From: CAYZJB01 sp964602985
Lineage (GTDB): Bacteria > CLD3 > SB21
Assembly (NCBI GenBank): GCA_964602985.1
Contig: CAZRTJ010000004.1
Span: 124,001 to 188,000, forward strand
Direction of reading: 5' to 3'
Length of the DNA: 64,000 bases
The position numbers and the translations under genes were made by a program. Of this stretch, positions 43,137 through 51,587 are shown one piece after another (positions within the stretch are counted from its first letter, which is position 1; every line of letters begins with the position of its first letter). Under the pieces are notes generated by a model that saw nothing but the letters and a program-made list of their open reading frames with translations, was not told the origin of the DNA and searched no databases.

Positions 43137-44885
43137 CTACGGCAGATTCTTTTCGTCCACGATGCGCGCCACCGGATAGAGATTCACCGACGCGTCCCAA
43201 TACGGCGACCGTTGGTAGAAGAAATTCAGCCGCTCAAACGGATTGGCGGCGAAGGCGGCGTCGGTCTTCATCCGATTTTCAAACTCCCGGCGAATCGAAC
43301 TGTCGGCCAGCATCTCCCGGGCGAGAATTTCCAGTTTATAGGCTTCGCCGTATTCCTTTTGTTCGAACACAGAATGGAAAAACCCCCAGCTCACGAACGA
43401 GTCCGGTCCTTTGGGTTCGAGCAGATGCAGGATCACGCGATTGGTCCGCTGATCGAGGCGCACCAGCCAATCGCCGGCGAGAAACGCTCGTTGTTCCGCA
43501 ACTTTCGTCACGTCGGTCGTTACACGGATGCGTCCCTCAAAAGGTCCGGACGCCCACCGTGGATTTTGAAATCGATAACTCTCGACCTCCAGGTGACGAT
43601 CCTGGCCCAGACGCTGCATGCGGACTCCGTGCGCACGCAACACATCGAGGACGTCCGTCCATTGAGCGGGGACGATGTAGGCAAGGGGAATGTCGACCGT
43701 TTCTGCGCCCGTCGCTTCTTCGTAGACGGGCAATCGGTAATCGATGGGGACGGGTTCCCATACGACCCAGGTGTCTCCTGAGATGTCGCTCTTTTCCAAA
43801 CGATAGTTGTAGCCGAGGAAGTCAATCGTATCGGCGCGTCCGGTCGGACGGAACGACAAAGCAAACTGTCCCTTCATGGACTCCGTCTGACGGTCGGCCT
43901 CGGCGTTGGCCTGGAGGAGGGATTCGTTCTCTCTGGCGGCGACAGTCAGCGAGTGGAGCAGGACCTGATAGGTCCCATCGACTCTGGTCTTGTAGTCTTT
44001 GAACATGTGCGTCTCGATCAGGAACCCTGGACGATTCTGCGCGCCGGCGTATTCTGTAGAAAATCTCGGGGGCGCCGGCGTGGCGGAAATACCTTTTTGG
44101 ATGTCTTTTTCGTCCACCAGATAGACGTACGGCGACATCGGGAACCCCGACTCGGTCATCTTTTCGTGTACGTACGTCATGTACACACGGCGGGACCACT
44201 CGCGAACGGGTTCCGCGACATTGGCGGAAAGGTCGATCGCATAAGTGACGGCATGACGATAATCGGCTCCGTCCGTGACGTGGCAGTCGATGAAAAGGTC
44301 GGGGAGCCAGGTTCGAAAGACGGCCAGCCAGTCCCGCATTTCCGGAGCGTCCGCTTTGAGATAATCGCGATTCAAATTCAGATTCTGCGACGTCACGCGC
44401 CAGCCCATTTCTTTTGGACCGTTTTGGTTGATGCGGTTGTAGGCGCTGAATCGCTCATGTCCGTCGACATTGAAAAACGGCAGGAAAAGAATCGTGACGT
44501 GATCGAGGATGTCCGGATACTTGCCATCGATCAGCATGTCGCGCAGCAGCATCAGCATCGCGTCCTTGCCGTCGATCTCACCGGCGTGAATGCCCGCCTG
44601 AATCATGACGACGACTTTGCCGCTTCGGCGCGCGTTGGGTGCGCTGAAGGCCTGATCCTGATCGACGATCACCAGCGGGTTTTTTCGTCCCTGCGGGGAG
44701 GTGCCGAAGAACGTTACTTTCAAAGACGGGCTGGCTTCCTCCAGCCGGTGCAGATAGTCCAGCGTTTGCTCGTAGCGCGGGGTTTCGAGGCAGCCGGATT
44801 TTTCGTAGTCCGTCTTCCAGTCTATCTGGTCCGCGGGGCGACAGGAGACGAGGAGACCGATCAGAATCAACAGGGGTTTCCGCAT
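43137..44885 (-). CDS. Exported M14-family zinc carboxypeptidase
   Basis: The 582-residue product has a lipoprotein-like signal (LLILIGLLVSC). The M14 domain has zinc ligands HxxE in GIHAGEIDGKD and a later His in IDCHVTDG, substrate-binding SQNLNLNRDY and catalytic Glu in GFLIETHMFKD. The C-terminal 200 residues form a beta-rich accessory domain. It trims C-terminal residues from peptides or peptidoglycan stems. The ATG at 44885 gives the lipoprotein signal; the upstream extension in frame lacks one. The 78-base gap to the [2Fe-2S] gene shows nothing recognisable. Confidence 0.92.
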   Translation of the reverse strand: MRKPLLILIGLLVSCRPADQIDWKTDYEKSGCLETPRYEQTLDYLHRLEEASPSLKVTFFGTSPQGRKNPLVIVDQDQAFSAPNARRSGKVVVMIQAGIHAGEIDGKDAMLMLLRDMLIDGKYPDILDHVTILFLPFFNVDGHERFSAYNRINQNGPKEMGWRVTSQNLNLNRDYLKADAPEMRDWLAVFRTWLPDLFIDCHVTDGADYRHAVTYAIDLSANVAEPVREWSRRVYMTYVHEKMTESGFPMSPYVYLVDEKDIQKGISATPAPPRFSTEYAGAQNRPGFLIETHMFKDYKTRVDGTYQVLLHSLTVAARENESLLQANAEADRQTESMKGQFALSFRPTGRADTIDFLGYNYRLEKSDISGDTWVVWEPVPIDYRLPVYEEATGAETVDIPLAYIVPAQWTDVLDVLRAHGVRMQRLGQDRHLEVESYRFQNPRWASGPFEGRIRVTTDVTKVAEQRAFLAGDWLVRLDQRTNRVILHLLEPKGPDSFVSWGFFHSVFEQKEYGEAYKLEILAREMLADSSIRREFENRMKTDAAFAANPFERLNFFYQRSPYWDASVNLYPVARIVDEKNLP

Positions 44886-44964
44886 GGGGATCTTTCGTTT
44901 GAATGCAAATCCAGCCAAGGTAATCGGATGAGTGGAGATTCGAAAGGTGAAAAAAGGGGAAAAC

Positions 44965-44992
44965 GAGAAGTCCGGCACGTGCCGGACTTCTC
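44965..44992 (-). terminator. Intrinsic terminator after 3-hydroxybutyryl-CoA dehydrogenase
   Basis: A perfect 28-base palindrome with 14-base arms (GAGAAGTCCGGCAC and its complement). On the minus strand it is followed by GTTTTCCCCTTTTTT. It lies 16 bases beyond the hbd stop. Confidence 0.85.
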
Positions 44993-45008
44993 TTGATTTG
45001 ACGGTTCG

Positions 45009-45914
45009 TTATTTGACGTAGGCCACGACGTCCTTGTTGACTGTCGGAGTGCCGCTGGTGTAGTCGTAGAATCCTTTACCGGATTTCTTGCCGTAGAACC
45101 CTGCCATGTACATTTTGCGCAGGAGCGGCGGACAGGCGTACATCGGCTCGCCGTATTCTTTGAACATAATTTCCGCGATGTGGTAGGTCGTGTCGATGCC
45201 GACGAAGTCGAGCAGCGTAAGCGGCCCCATCGGATATCCGCAGCCGAGCATCATCCCCTTGTCGATGTCCTCGATCGACGCGATGTTGTTCTGCACGGCA
45301 CGGATGGCGCCGAGCAGATACGGGACGAGGAGGAAGTTGACCACGAAACCGGAGTTGTCCTTCGTGCCGATCGGTGTCTTGCCGAGCGCCTTGCCCAGCT
45401 CAAATGCCGTCCGGAAGGTTTCTTCCGAGGTTCGCACGCCCTTGACGATTTCGACCAGCTTCATGACCGGAACGGGATTGAAGAAATGCATCCCGCAAAA
45501 GCGATCGGCCCGTTGAGTCGCCGCGGCAAGCTCGGTCACGGTCAAACTCGAGGTGTTCGTCGCAAAGATCGTGTGCGGCGGGCAGATTTTATCGAGGTGG
45601 GAATACATTTCCACTTTAATCGGGACGTTTTCCGTAACGGCTTCGATGATGACGTCGCAGTTCTTGAGATCGTCCAGGCTCGTGGTTCCCGAGAGGTTGG
45701 CGATGATTTTGTCCTTCTCCTCCGCGGTAATTTTGCCTTTAGCGGCGTTGCGTTCCAGTTGCTTCTTGATGTTGCCAAGACCCTTATCGATCAACTCCTG
45801 ATTGATCTCACGGCTGATGGTTTTGAATCCGGCCGCGGCCGAGACCTGTGCAATCCCGGATCCCATCAGGCCGCAGCCTAAAACTCCGATGCTTTTGATT
45901 TCCTTCACGTCCAT
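45009..45914 (-). CDS. hbd: 3-hydroxybutyryl-CoA dehydrogenase
   Basis: The 301-residue product has the NAD-binding loop GVLGCGLMGSGIAQ (residues 10-23). ATNTSSLTVTELA and the catalytic His in FCGMHFFNPVPVMKLVEIV follow, then DNSGFVVNFLLVPYL and the C-terminal YPMGPLTLLDFVGIDTT and YGKKSGKGFYDY. It interconverts acetoacetyl-CoA and 3-hydroxybutyryl-CoA in beta-oxidation or butyrate metabolism. It is bounded downstream by a strong terminator and follows the SPOR gene by 23 bases. Confidence 0.96.
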   Translation of the reverse strand: MDVKEIKSIGVLGCGLMGSGIAQVSAAAGFKTISREINQELIDKGLGNIKKQLERNAAKGKITAEEKDKIIANLSGTTSLDDLKNCDVIIEAVTENVPIKVEMYSHLDKICPPHTIFATNTSSLTVTELAAATQRADRFCGMHFFNPVPVMKLVEIVKGVRTSEETFRTAFELGKALGKTPIGTKDNSGFVVNFLLVPYLLGAIRAVQNNIASIEDIDKGMMLGCGYPMGPLTLLDFVGIDTTYHIAEIMFKEYGEPMYACPPLLRKMYMAGFYGKKSGKGFYDYTSGTPTVNKDVVAYVK

Positions 45915-45937
45915 GGTGTCCTCCGTAGGTTGATGAA

Positions 45938-46450
45938 CTAGTCTTTTTCTTCAGATTGGGCGATTGGCGTTCGGACGATCCAGGCATCGGCATATCCGAG
46001 GGTACGGGCAAGGAGTCGCGCCGTTTCGGCCGCGTCCCGGTCGGCGTAGTCGCCCAGTCGGATCTTGTAGTACGGCGCGTCAAAGTCCAGATGGATCGAA
46101 TCCTGAAATCGTTGCAGGGCTTCCTCGCGTCGGTTGATGGCCTCGTAATAATCGCGCGTCGAATACAGTTGCACGCGGAAGCCCAATGACGGTCCGTGCT
46201 TCTTTTCGACAGGCAATTCGGCCGACTCCACGACGATCTGGTCTTCCAGGTCGCGCGCCAGCCGGATCGTACGCGGACTCTGCAGGGGTCGATACCACGA
46301 CATGGGATCGATTTCCTTTTCCTGAATTTCGCGCGTTTCCACGTGAACGGAGTCTTGCACACGCGTTCGCCGAATCTCGACGACTTCGCGGGACCCCGTG
46401 CAGGAGATGGCGGCGAGGAGGACGACGCTCAGGATGGGACGGAGAGGCAT
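45938..46450 (-). CDS. SPOR-domain lipoprotein
   Basis: The 170-residue product has a lipoprotein signal (ILSVVLLAAISC), a middle region rich in charged residues and a C-terminal SPOR domain (about 88-160): LGFRVQLYSTRDYYEAINRREEAL, then YYKIRLGDYADRDAAETARLLAR. SPOR domains bind denuded septal peptidoglycan, suggesting a place at the division site. It overlaps the upstream HAD gene by 22 bases. Confidence 0.88.
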   Translation of the reverse strand: MPLRPILSVVLLAAISCTGSREVVEIRRTRVQDSVHVETREIQEKEIDPMSWYRPLQSPRTIRLARDLEDQIVVESAELPVEKKHGPSLGFRVQLYSTRDYYEAINRREEALQRFQDSIHLDFDAPYYKIRLGDYADRDAAETARLLARTLGYADAWIVRTPIAQSEEKD

Positions 46451-47091
46451 TGCACCACGTCAGCTAATCTTTCCACGGTTGTCACGTATTGCGAGAGCGC
46501 CTGGGCCGGCGTCGTTCCCGTAGCGACCCCGATCATTTCCAGAGCTGCATTGCGGCTGGCCTCCACGTCCACGAGGCTGTCTCCCACGTAGAGCGTGTCG
46601 TCCGCCGTCCCCGCGACGGCGGCCACGGCCTTGAGCAATCCTTCGGGGTCCGGTTTCACCGACGTCACGTCTTCGTATCCGATAATGACGTCAAAATAAT
46701 CCAGCAGTTCGTTGCGCTTCAAGGCCATCTCGATGCTGAGCCGCCGCTTGGTGGAGACAATTCCCAGCGTGTAGAAATCCGAATGCAATTGCTCGAGGGT
46801 CTCCGCGACGCCATCGAGGAAATAAGTCTTCTCCACCATCACGCCGCTGTCGGCATGCTGCATGAAAAGCGCTTTGCATCGCTGGATCACCGCTCCGTCT
46901 CCGTTTGACAGAAATTGCGCGAACGTGTCCTCCAGCGAATGACCGATCATTCGGCGGATCGCTTCCGGATCTGCGGCCGGATGGCCCACCTGATGCAGGG
47001 CATGATTCACGCTCGCGATGATGCCCTCCGAGGAGTCCGCCAGGGTGTAGTCAAAATCAAAAAGAATGTGGTGAATTTTCTGCGGAATCAC
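46429..47091 (-). CDS. HAD-family phosphatase, phosphoglycolate phosphatase-like
   Basis: The product is about 220 residues. HAD motif I is ILFDFDYTLADSS with both catalytic Asps, motif II is TLGIVSTK, motif III Lys lies in SVKPDPEGLLKA and motif IV is TLYVGDSLVDVEAS. A helical cap lies between motifs I and II. It resembles Gph/pyrophosphatase PpaX types; the substrate is unproven. The GTG at 47091 is chosen because it gives the family length, though no ribosome site is seen; a TTG at 47229 would add an unlikely basic extension. Confidence 0.88.
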   Translation of the reverse strand: MIPQKIHHILFDFDYTLADSSEGIIASVNHALHQVGHPAADPEAIRRMIGHSLEDTFAQFLSNGDGAVIQRCKALFMQHADSGVMVEKTYFLDGVAETLEQLHSDFYTLGIVSTKRRLSIEMALKRNELLDYFDVIIGYEDVTSVKPDPEGLLKAVAAVAGTADDTLYVGDSLVDVEASRNAALEMIGVATGTTPAQALSQYVTTVERLADVVQCLSVPS

Positions 47092-47263
47092 GTGTGTCGT
47101 GTGTTGGCGCCGAGCGAATGTATCCAACGACCAAAAGAAAAGCAACGCTCTTTTTGTCGGGAGCCATCGCCTGATCCTCGGGATTTCCGCAAATCGCCGC
47201 GCGAAGTGGACGAGCGAATTTTTGGACAAAATGGAGCTTTACAAGGCAGTAACGGCACGCTAT

Positions 47264-47362
47264 ATTGGCCTGTCTTATTGGTCCAATTTGACTGTAGACG
47301 AGTGCCAAATAGGGAATAATTGGAGATTGGACGGTGATATGGCTATTTGTGGCTAGTCCAAT
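47264..47362 (+). promoter_or_regulatory. Cluster of ATTGGNC half-sites, putative MocR operators
   Basis: ATTGGCC (47264-47270), ATTGGTC (47277-47283), its overlapping inverted copy GTCCAAT (47281-47287), ATTGGAC (47326-47332) and GTCCAAT (47356-47362) lie within 99 bases before the first gene of the long plus-strand operon. The first two are direct repeats 13 bases apart next to TTGACT (47288-47293), a possible -35. MocR regulators use tandem or inverted half-sites, and a MocR gene lies in this operon at 55783. The link is inference. The rest of 47092-47365 has no recognised feature. Confidence 0.5.
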
Positions 47363-47365
47363 TTA

Positions 47366-48277
47366 ATGAACCTTATGGGAACATCGAAACACCTGCTGGC
47401 CGGCTTTTCGTCCTATCTGATTTGGGGTTTTGTCCCTGTTTTTTTTCGGCAATTGACGGCGTACGACGATTTTGAAATCATCCTCTACCGCAGTATCGGT
47501 TCGGCTCTGTTGATGGCCATGCTGGTGCTGATCGCCCTGCGGGCGCACCGGACGGACCTCCAGGGTCTGAGCCGCAGGGACCTTTTGCGGATGTTGGGGT
47601 ATTCGTTGCTTGGTGGAATTCTCCTGATGATTAACTGGCTCTCGTACGTCTATGTAGTCAACCACGTGAGCATCAACGCGGCCTCGTTTGCGTACCTGAT
47701 TTTGCCGATCGCCACCGCGTTCCTCGCCTACGTGATCCTGCGGGAGCCATTGACCCTGTGGAGATGGGTGGGAATCGGGCTGAGCAGTGTCAGTTGCCTT
47801 CTCATGGCGCAGGTGGACATGGAGCAGATGCTCTACGTATCGGCCATTGCGTTGTCCTACGCGTTTTACCTGATTTCGCAACGACATAACGTGTTTGTCA
47901 GTCGCCGACTGAGTTTGTCCATCCAACTGCTGTTTGGATGCGGATTGATGCTTCTGGTCAATCCAGCGCAGTTGCAACCGAGCGGTCTCGACTTCACCTT
48001 TCTCCTGCACGTGTCCGTCATTGTCGCCGGATTCACGGTGTTGCCGTTGCTGTTGAATCTCTACGCACTGAACGGTATGCAATCCTCGCAGTTGGCTTTT
48101 CTGATTTATGTCAATCCGATTGTTTCCTTTCTGACGGCGGTGATCTGGTATGGAGAGGCGCTGACGCTCACGGAGGTGACGGCGTACGGATTCCTGCTCG
48201 TGGCCATCGTGATCTTCAACTGGGATCTCATGGGACGAGTGTTTGCGCGGGTCCGCAGGTCGTGGGTGGTCTCATGA
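47366..48277 (+). CDS. EamA/RarD-type permease
   Basis: The 303-residue protein has ten membrane helices. The start GFSSYLIWGFVPVFFRQLTAYDDFEIILYRS is characteristic of RarD-like DMT carriers; NWLSYVYVVNHVSINAASFAYLILPI and LLLNLYALNGMQSSQLAFLIYVNPI are also family-like. It probably exports an amino-acid-like or other metabolite; RarD substrates are not well defined. It is the first gene of the long operon. Neither the ATG at 47366 nor the one at 47375 has a good ribosome site. ATGA overlap with the next gene. Confidence 0.9.
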   Translation: MNLMGTSKHLLAGFSSYLIWGFVPVFFRQLTAYDDFEIILYRSIGSALLMAMLVLIALRAHRTDLQGLSRRDLLRMLGYSLLGGILLMINWLSYVYVVNHVSINAASFAYLILPIATAFLAYVILREPLTLWRWVGIGLSSVSCLLMAQVDMEQMLYVSAIALSYAFYLISQRHNVFVSRRLSLSIQLLFGCGLMLLVNPAQLQPSGLDFTFLLHVSVIVAGFTVLPLLLNLYALNGMQSSQLAFLIYVNPIVSFLTAVIWYGEALTLTEVTAYGFLLVAIVIFNWDLMGRVFARVRRSWVVS

Positions 48278-49065
48278 AGCGCGTGTTGATCGGCGGGATG
48301 ACGGGTCGGGTCGGGAGAGGACTGGTCCGGGCGCTGGCGGATGACACGGAATTTCAAATCGTCGGTGGTTTGGCTCGTTCATCGACCACGATGGACGGTC
48401 TGCCGGTGTATGGGGATCTGGCGACGGCGCTGGCTGTCGGCGCGGATCTGTGGGTAGACTACACGCGCGCCGATGCGGTGCGCACGAATGTCCTGCGCTC
48501 CATCGAACACGGTCTGTCGGTCGTGATCGGAACGTCGGGTCTCTCGGAGAACGACTATGTCGAAATCGACCGACTTGCGCAACGGCAGCGCGTCGGAGTG
48601 TTTGCGGCCGGTAATTTCTCTCTGACCGCCGCGTTGATGAAGAGATTTGCGGTCGAGGCGGCGCGATGGATCGCGCAGTGGGAAATCCTCGACGCCTCCT
48701 ACGACGGCAAGCCCGATGCGCCGAGCGGGACGTCGCGGGAACTGGCCGCCGCACTGGCGGACGTACGACGCGCGGAAAGGACAATCGCTCTGGAAAATAC
48801 AATCGGAGATCGCAGCAGCCGCGGAGCCGAAATTGCCGGATCCACCGTGCATTCGCTGAGACTGCCCGGATACGTCTCGTCGTGCGAAATTCAATTCGGC
48901 ATGGGACACGAACGGCTTACCCTGCGCCACGACTCGATCGATCCGACGGAGCCGTATGTGCAGGGCACGATCCTCGCCATGCGGTACGTACGATCCTACA
49001 TCGGTCTGCGGCGCGGCATGGATCAACTGTTGACCAACGAAGGGACCACGAAGGAGGAACGATGA
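48274..49065 (+). CDS. DapB-like dihydrodipicolinate reductase paralogue lacking catalytic His pair
   Basis: The 263-residue product has an N-terminal Rossmann loop GGMTGRVGRGLVRAL, the DapB hinge VVIGTSGLSENDYVE (family GTTG) and AAGNFSLTAALMKRFA. The family motif EAHHRHKVDAPSGT reads here LDASYDGKPDAPSGTSRELA. The catalytic His-His pair is replaced by Ser-Tyr, while Lys and DAPSGT are kept. It may therefore have a different reaction from lysine biosynthesis. ATGA overlaps with both neighbours place it in a PLP-enzyme context. Confidence 0.85.
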   Translation: MKRVLIGGMTGRVGRGLVRALADDTEFQIVGGLARSSTTMDGLPVYGDLATALAVGADLWVDYTRADAVRTNVLRSIEHGLSVVIGTSGLSENDYVEIDRLAQRQRVGVFAAGNFSLTAALMKRFAVEAARWIAQWEILDASYDGKPDAPSGTSRELAAALADVRRAERTIALENTIGDRSSRGAEIAGSTVHSLRLPGYVSSCEIQFGMGHERLTLRHDSIDPTEPYVQGTILAMRYVRSYIGLRRGMDQLLTNEGTTKEER

Positions 49066-50183
49066 AAACCGACACGTTGTGTGTGCATGCGGGGCAGGGG
49101 GAAGAATTTGCGAACACTCCGATTTTTGTAAACACGGCCACCGATTACCGTGACAAACCGTATCTCTACCCGCGCAGGCAGAACGTGCCGAACCAGCGCG
49201 TCGTGATCGAAAAGCTGGCGGCCCTCGAAGGAGGCGAAGACGGATTGGTCTTCAGTTCCGGCATGGCGGCCATCAGTACGACCTTTCTTGCGCTCCTTCG
49301 GGCAGGCGATCATGCGGTCTTCCAAAGCGACCTGTACGGGGGCACGCATCATTTTGTGCATCATGAATTTCCGAAATACAACATGACCTTCACCCTGGTC
49401 GACGGCGGCGATGTCGGCAGTTTTGAACGAGCGATTCAACCCAACACGCAGATGATTTATATCGAAACGCCGTCCAACCCGCTGTTGAAGATCACGGACA
49501 TCCGGCGCATTGCCGAACTCGCCAGGAAGCGCGACATCCCGACGGTGATCGACAATACATTCGCCTCGCCGATCAACCAGCGGCCGTTGGCCATGGGCAT
49601 CGACGTGGTGACCCACAGTGCGACGAAATACATCGCCGGACACAGCGACCTCAGCGCCGGCGCGGTGATCGCGTCGAAAGCGATGATCCAGCGCATCTAC
49701 GAGTCCGCGTTTATGCTGGGCGGCACGCTCAACGCCGCGGATTGCTACGTACTCGAACGAAGCCTCAAGACACTCGCCCTTCGCGTGCGACAACACAATC
49801 ACAATGCGCTGGCGCTGGCGCAATGGCTCAGGAACCAGAAGGGCGTGCGAAGCGTGTACTACCCGGGACTGGCCGAGCATCCCGGCCACGCGATCGCACG
49901 CGAACAGATGACCGGTTTTGGGGGGATGTTGTCATTCGACCTGGACGCGACGGGCACGCGCCCGTTCATCAACGCCCTGCGGTTGATCAAGCCGGCCATC
50001 AGTCTGGGTGGAGTCGAAAGCACGATCAATGCGCCGGTGGAGACGTCGCATCAGCGATTGTCGGCGGAGGAGAGAAAACGGGTCGGCATTTCCGACAGCC
50101 TCGTTCGATTGTCGGTCGGAATCGAAGATGTCGCAGATTTGCAGGACGACATTCAACAGGCGTTGAGGCAGGTGCGGATATGA
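49062..50183 (+). CDS. PLP-dependent cystathionine gamma-synthase/lyase family enzyme
   Basis: The 373-residue Cys/Met-metabolism enzyme starts DTLCVHAGQGEEFANTPIFV. It contains FSSGMAAISTTFLALLRAGDH, the IYIETPSNPLLKITDI strand, PTVIDNTFASP with the PLP-pyridine Asp and the Schiff-base Lys in VTHSATKYIAGHSD. MGGMLSF-type TGFGGMLSFDL and SLGGVESTINAPVETSH close the fold. It may be a gamma-synthase, gamma-lyase or methionine gamma-lyase; sequence alone does not decide. A strong AAGGAGGAA site precedes the ATG. It needs the PLP made by pdxST of the same operon. Confidence 0.93.
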   Translation: MKTDTLCVHAGQGEEFANTPIFVNTATDYRDKPYLYPRRQNVPNQRVVIEKLAALEGGEDGLVFSSGMAAISTTFLALLRAGDHAVFQSDLYGGTHHFVHHEFPKYNMTFTLVDGGDVGSFERAIQPNTQMIYIETPSNPLLKITDIRRIAELARKRDIPTVIDNTFASPINQRPLAMGIDVVTHSATKYIAGHSDLSAGAVIASKAMIQRIYESAFMLGGTLNAADCYVLERSLKTLALRVRQHNHNALALAQWLRNQKGVRSVYYPGLAEHPGHAIAREQMTGFGGMLSFDLDATGTRPFINALRLIKPAISLGGVESTINAPVETSHQRLSAEERKRVGISDSLVRLSVGIEDVADLQDDIQQALRQVRI

Positions 50184-51145
50184 AAATCGATCGCGACATC
50201 GCCCGTTTTGTCGATGAGCAACAACTCGGTTTCGTCGCCAGCGTAAACGCGGACGGCACGCCCAGTCTTTCGCCCAAAGGAACCCTGAGGGTTTGGAAGG
50301 ACGATCGCCTGGTGTTTGCAGATTTTCGTTCCCCGCGAACCGTGACCAACATCCAGGCCCGGCCCGCCGTCGAGGTCAACGTCGTGGACGTTTTCATGCG
50401 GCGCGGAGTACGGTTTCGCGGCGATGCGTCGGTCGTCGAGGATCGTCAGGAGATTGAATTCTTGCGCGACCTGTTTCGAAAGAGCGGGATTCCGGAAGAA
50501 AGACTGATGCGATTCGTCCAGATCGCCGTCGATAGGATTGAGCCGATTGTCTCTCCGGTTTATGATTGGGGGCAATCCGGCTACGATGTCACCGAAAAAT
50601 ACATGCGCTACTGGTACGGCGTGGCCGCCACCAGAAGATTTCACGAAGACGGGCTTCGCGTGACGCGAACGTATCTGCAGATGATGGAACCATCCTCGTA
50701 TGCGATCGAGTGGCCTCAGGGGATTCGCGTCGAACGCGCAACCGAGCCGACCGTCGACTTCTACCGATTTTTGTATCGTGCCGTCGGTTCCGCCTACCGC
50801 TGGCGCGACCGACTGAAACTCTCGGACGACGAACTGCAGAGGATCATTCGTCATCCCCGCGTCGAAATTTTTGTTCTGTACGCTCATGGCGCTCCGGCAG
50901 GATACATCGAGTTGGACAGACGCGTGGAGGATGAGGTTGAGATTGCGTACTTCGGGCTTGTGCCGGAATATGTCGGACGAGGTCTGGGCAAGAAATTTCT
51001 CCAGTGGGGCGTGCACACGGCCTGGCAGACCGATCCGTCTCGTGTGTGGCTTCATACGTGTTCCCTCGATCATCCCGGAGCATTGCCTCTGTATCAGAAG
51101 GTCGGGTTTGTTGCCTATCGGACAGAGGAGTACGTCTTTGAATAG
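50180..51145 (+). CDS. PNPOx-like flavin-binding domain fused to GNAT acetyltransferase
   Basis: The 321-residue two-domain protein. Residues 1-155 are a pyridoxamine-5'-phosphate-oxidase-like split barrel (FVASVNADGTPSLSPKGTLRVW, FADFRSPRTVTNIQARPAVEVNVVD), a type that often binds FMN, heme or F420. Residues 185-321 are a GNAT: VEIAYFGLVPEYVGRGLGKKFLQWGV is the acetyl-CoA loop, then HTCSLDHPGALPLYQKVGF. The fusion suggests linked redox and acetylation of one small molecule (inference). ATGA start overlap; its 3' end overlaps the next GNAT gene. Confidence 0.9.
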   Translation: MKIDRDIARFVDEQQLGFVASVNADGTPSLSPKGTLRVWKDDRLVFADFRSPRTVTNIQARPAVEVNVVDVFMRRGVRFRGDASVVEDRQEIEFLRDLFRKSGIPEERLMRFVQIAVDRIEPIVSPVYDWGQSGYDVTEKYMRYWYGVAATRRFHEDGLRVTRTYLQMMEPSSYAIEWPQGIRVERATEPTVDFYRFLYRAVGSAYRWRDRLKLSDDELQRIIRHPRVEIFVLYAHGAPAGYIELDRRVEDEVEIAYFGLVPEYVGRGLGKKFLQWGVHTAWQTDPSRVWLHTCSLDHPGALPLYQKVGFVAYRTEEYVFE

Positions 51146-51587
51146 GTCAGTGGAAATTCGCCGTTGCGGGGTCCAGGATGTGGAGAATGTGGCGGACTTG
51201 TTTGATCAGTACCGACGGTTTTATCGACAACCATCCGATCGGACTGCCGCGGCAGGATTCTTGCGCGAGCGTCTGGCCCGCGAAGAGTCCGTGCTGTTTG
51301 CCGCGGTGGATGGGGATCGATGGCTTGGGTTGGTTCACTTGTACCCAAGTTTTTCTTCCGTGTCGATGAGGCGGCTCTGGATTTTGAATGATTTGTTTGT
51401 CGCGAAGGAATCGCGCGGGCAAGGCGTCGGTCGTCGCTTGTTGGACGCGGCTCGCCGGTGGGCAGTGGAAACATCCGCCAAAGGTTTGGTCCTCGAGACC
51501 GAATCGTCCAACACCGGCGCCCAACGCCTGTATGAGGCCGTGGGGTATCGACGACTAACCAATGTGTTTTACGAGCAGGAGGTATGA
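51138..51587 (+). CDS. GNAT-family N-acetyltransferase
   Basis: The 149-residue single-domain GNAT: VEIRRCGVQDVENVADLFDQY, LWILNDLFVAKESRGQGVGRRLLDAA (motif A with R-G-Q-G-V-G), and LETESSNTGAQRLYEAVGY (motif B). Substrate unknown. The TTG start at 51138 is chosen because GAGGAG lies 7 bases before it and it overlaps the previous stop; a GTG at 51150 is possible. Confidence 0.88.
   Translation: MNRSVEIRRCGVQDVENVADLFDQYRRFYRQPSDRTAAAGFLRERLAREESVLFAAVDGDRWLGLVHLYPSFSSVSMRRLWILNDLFVAKESRGQGVGRRLLDAARRWAVETSAKGLVLETESSNTGAQRLYEAVGYRRLTNVFYEQEV

Noticed and set aside
47092..47229. N-terminal extension of the HAD phosphatase from a TTG
   Set aside because: It would add 46 basic, non-family residues; the GTG at 47091 gives normal length.
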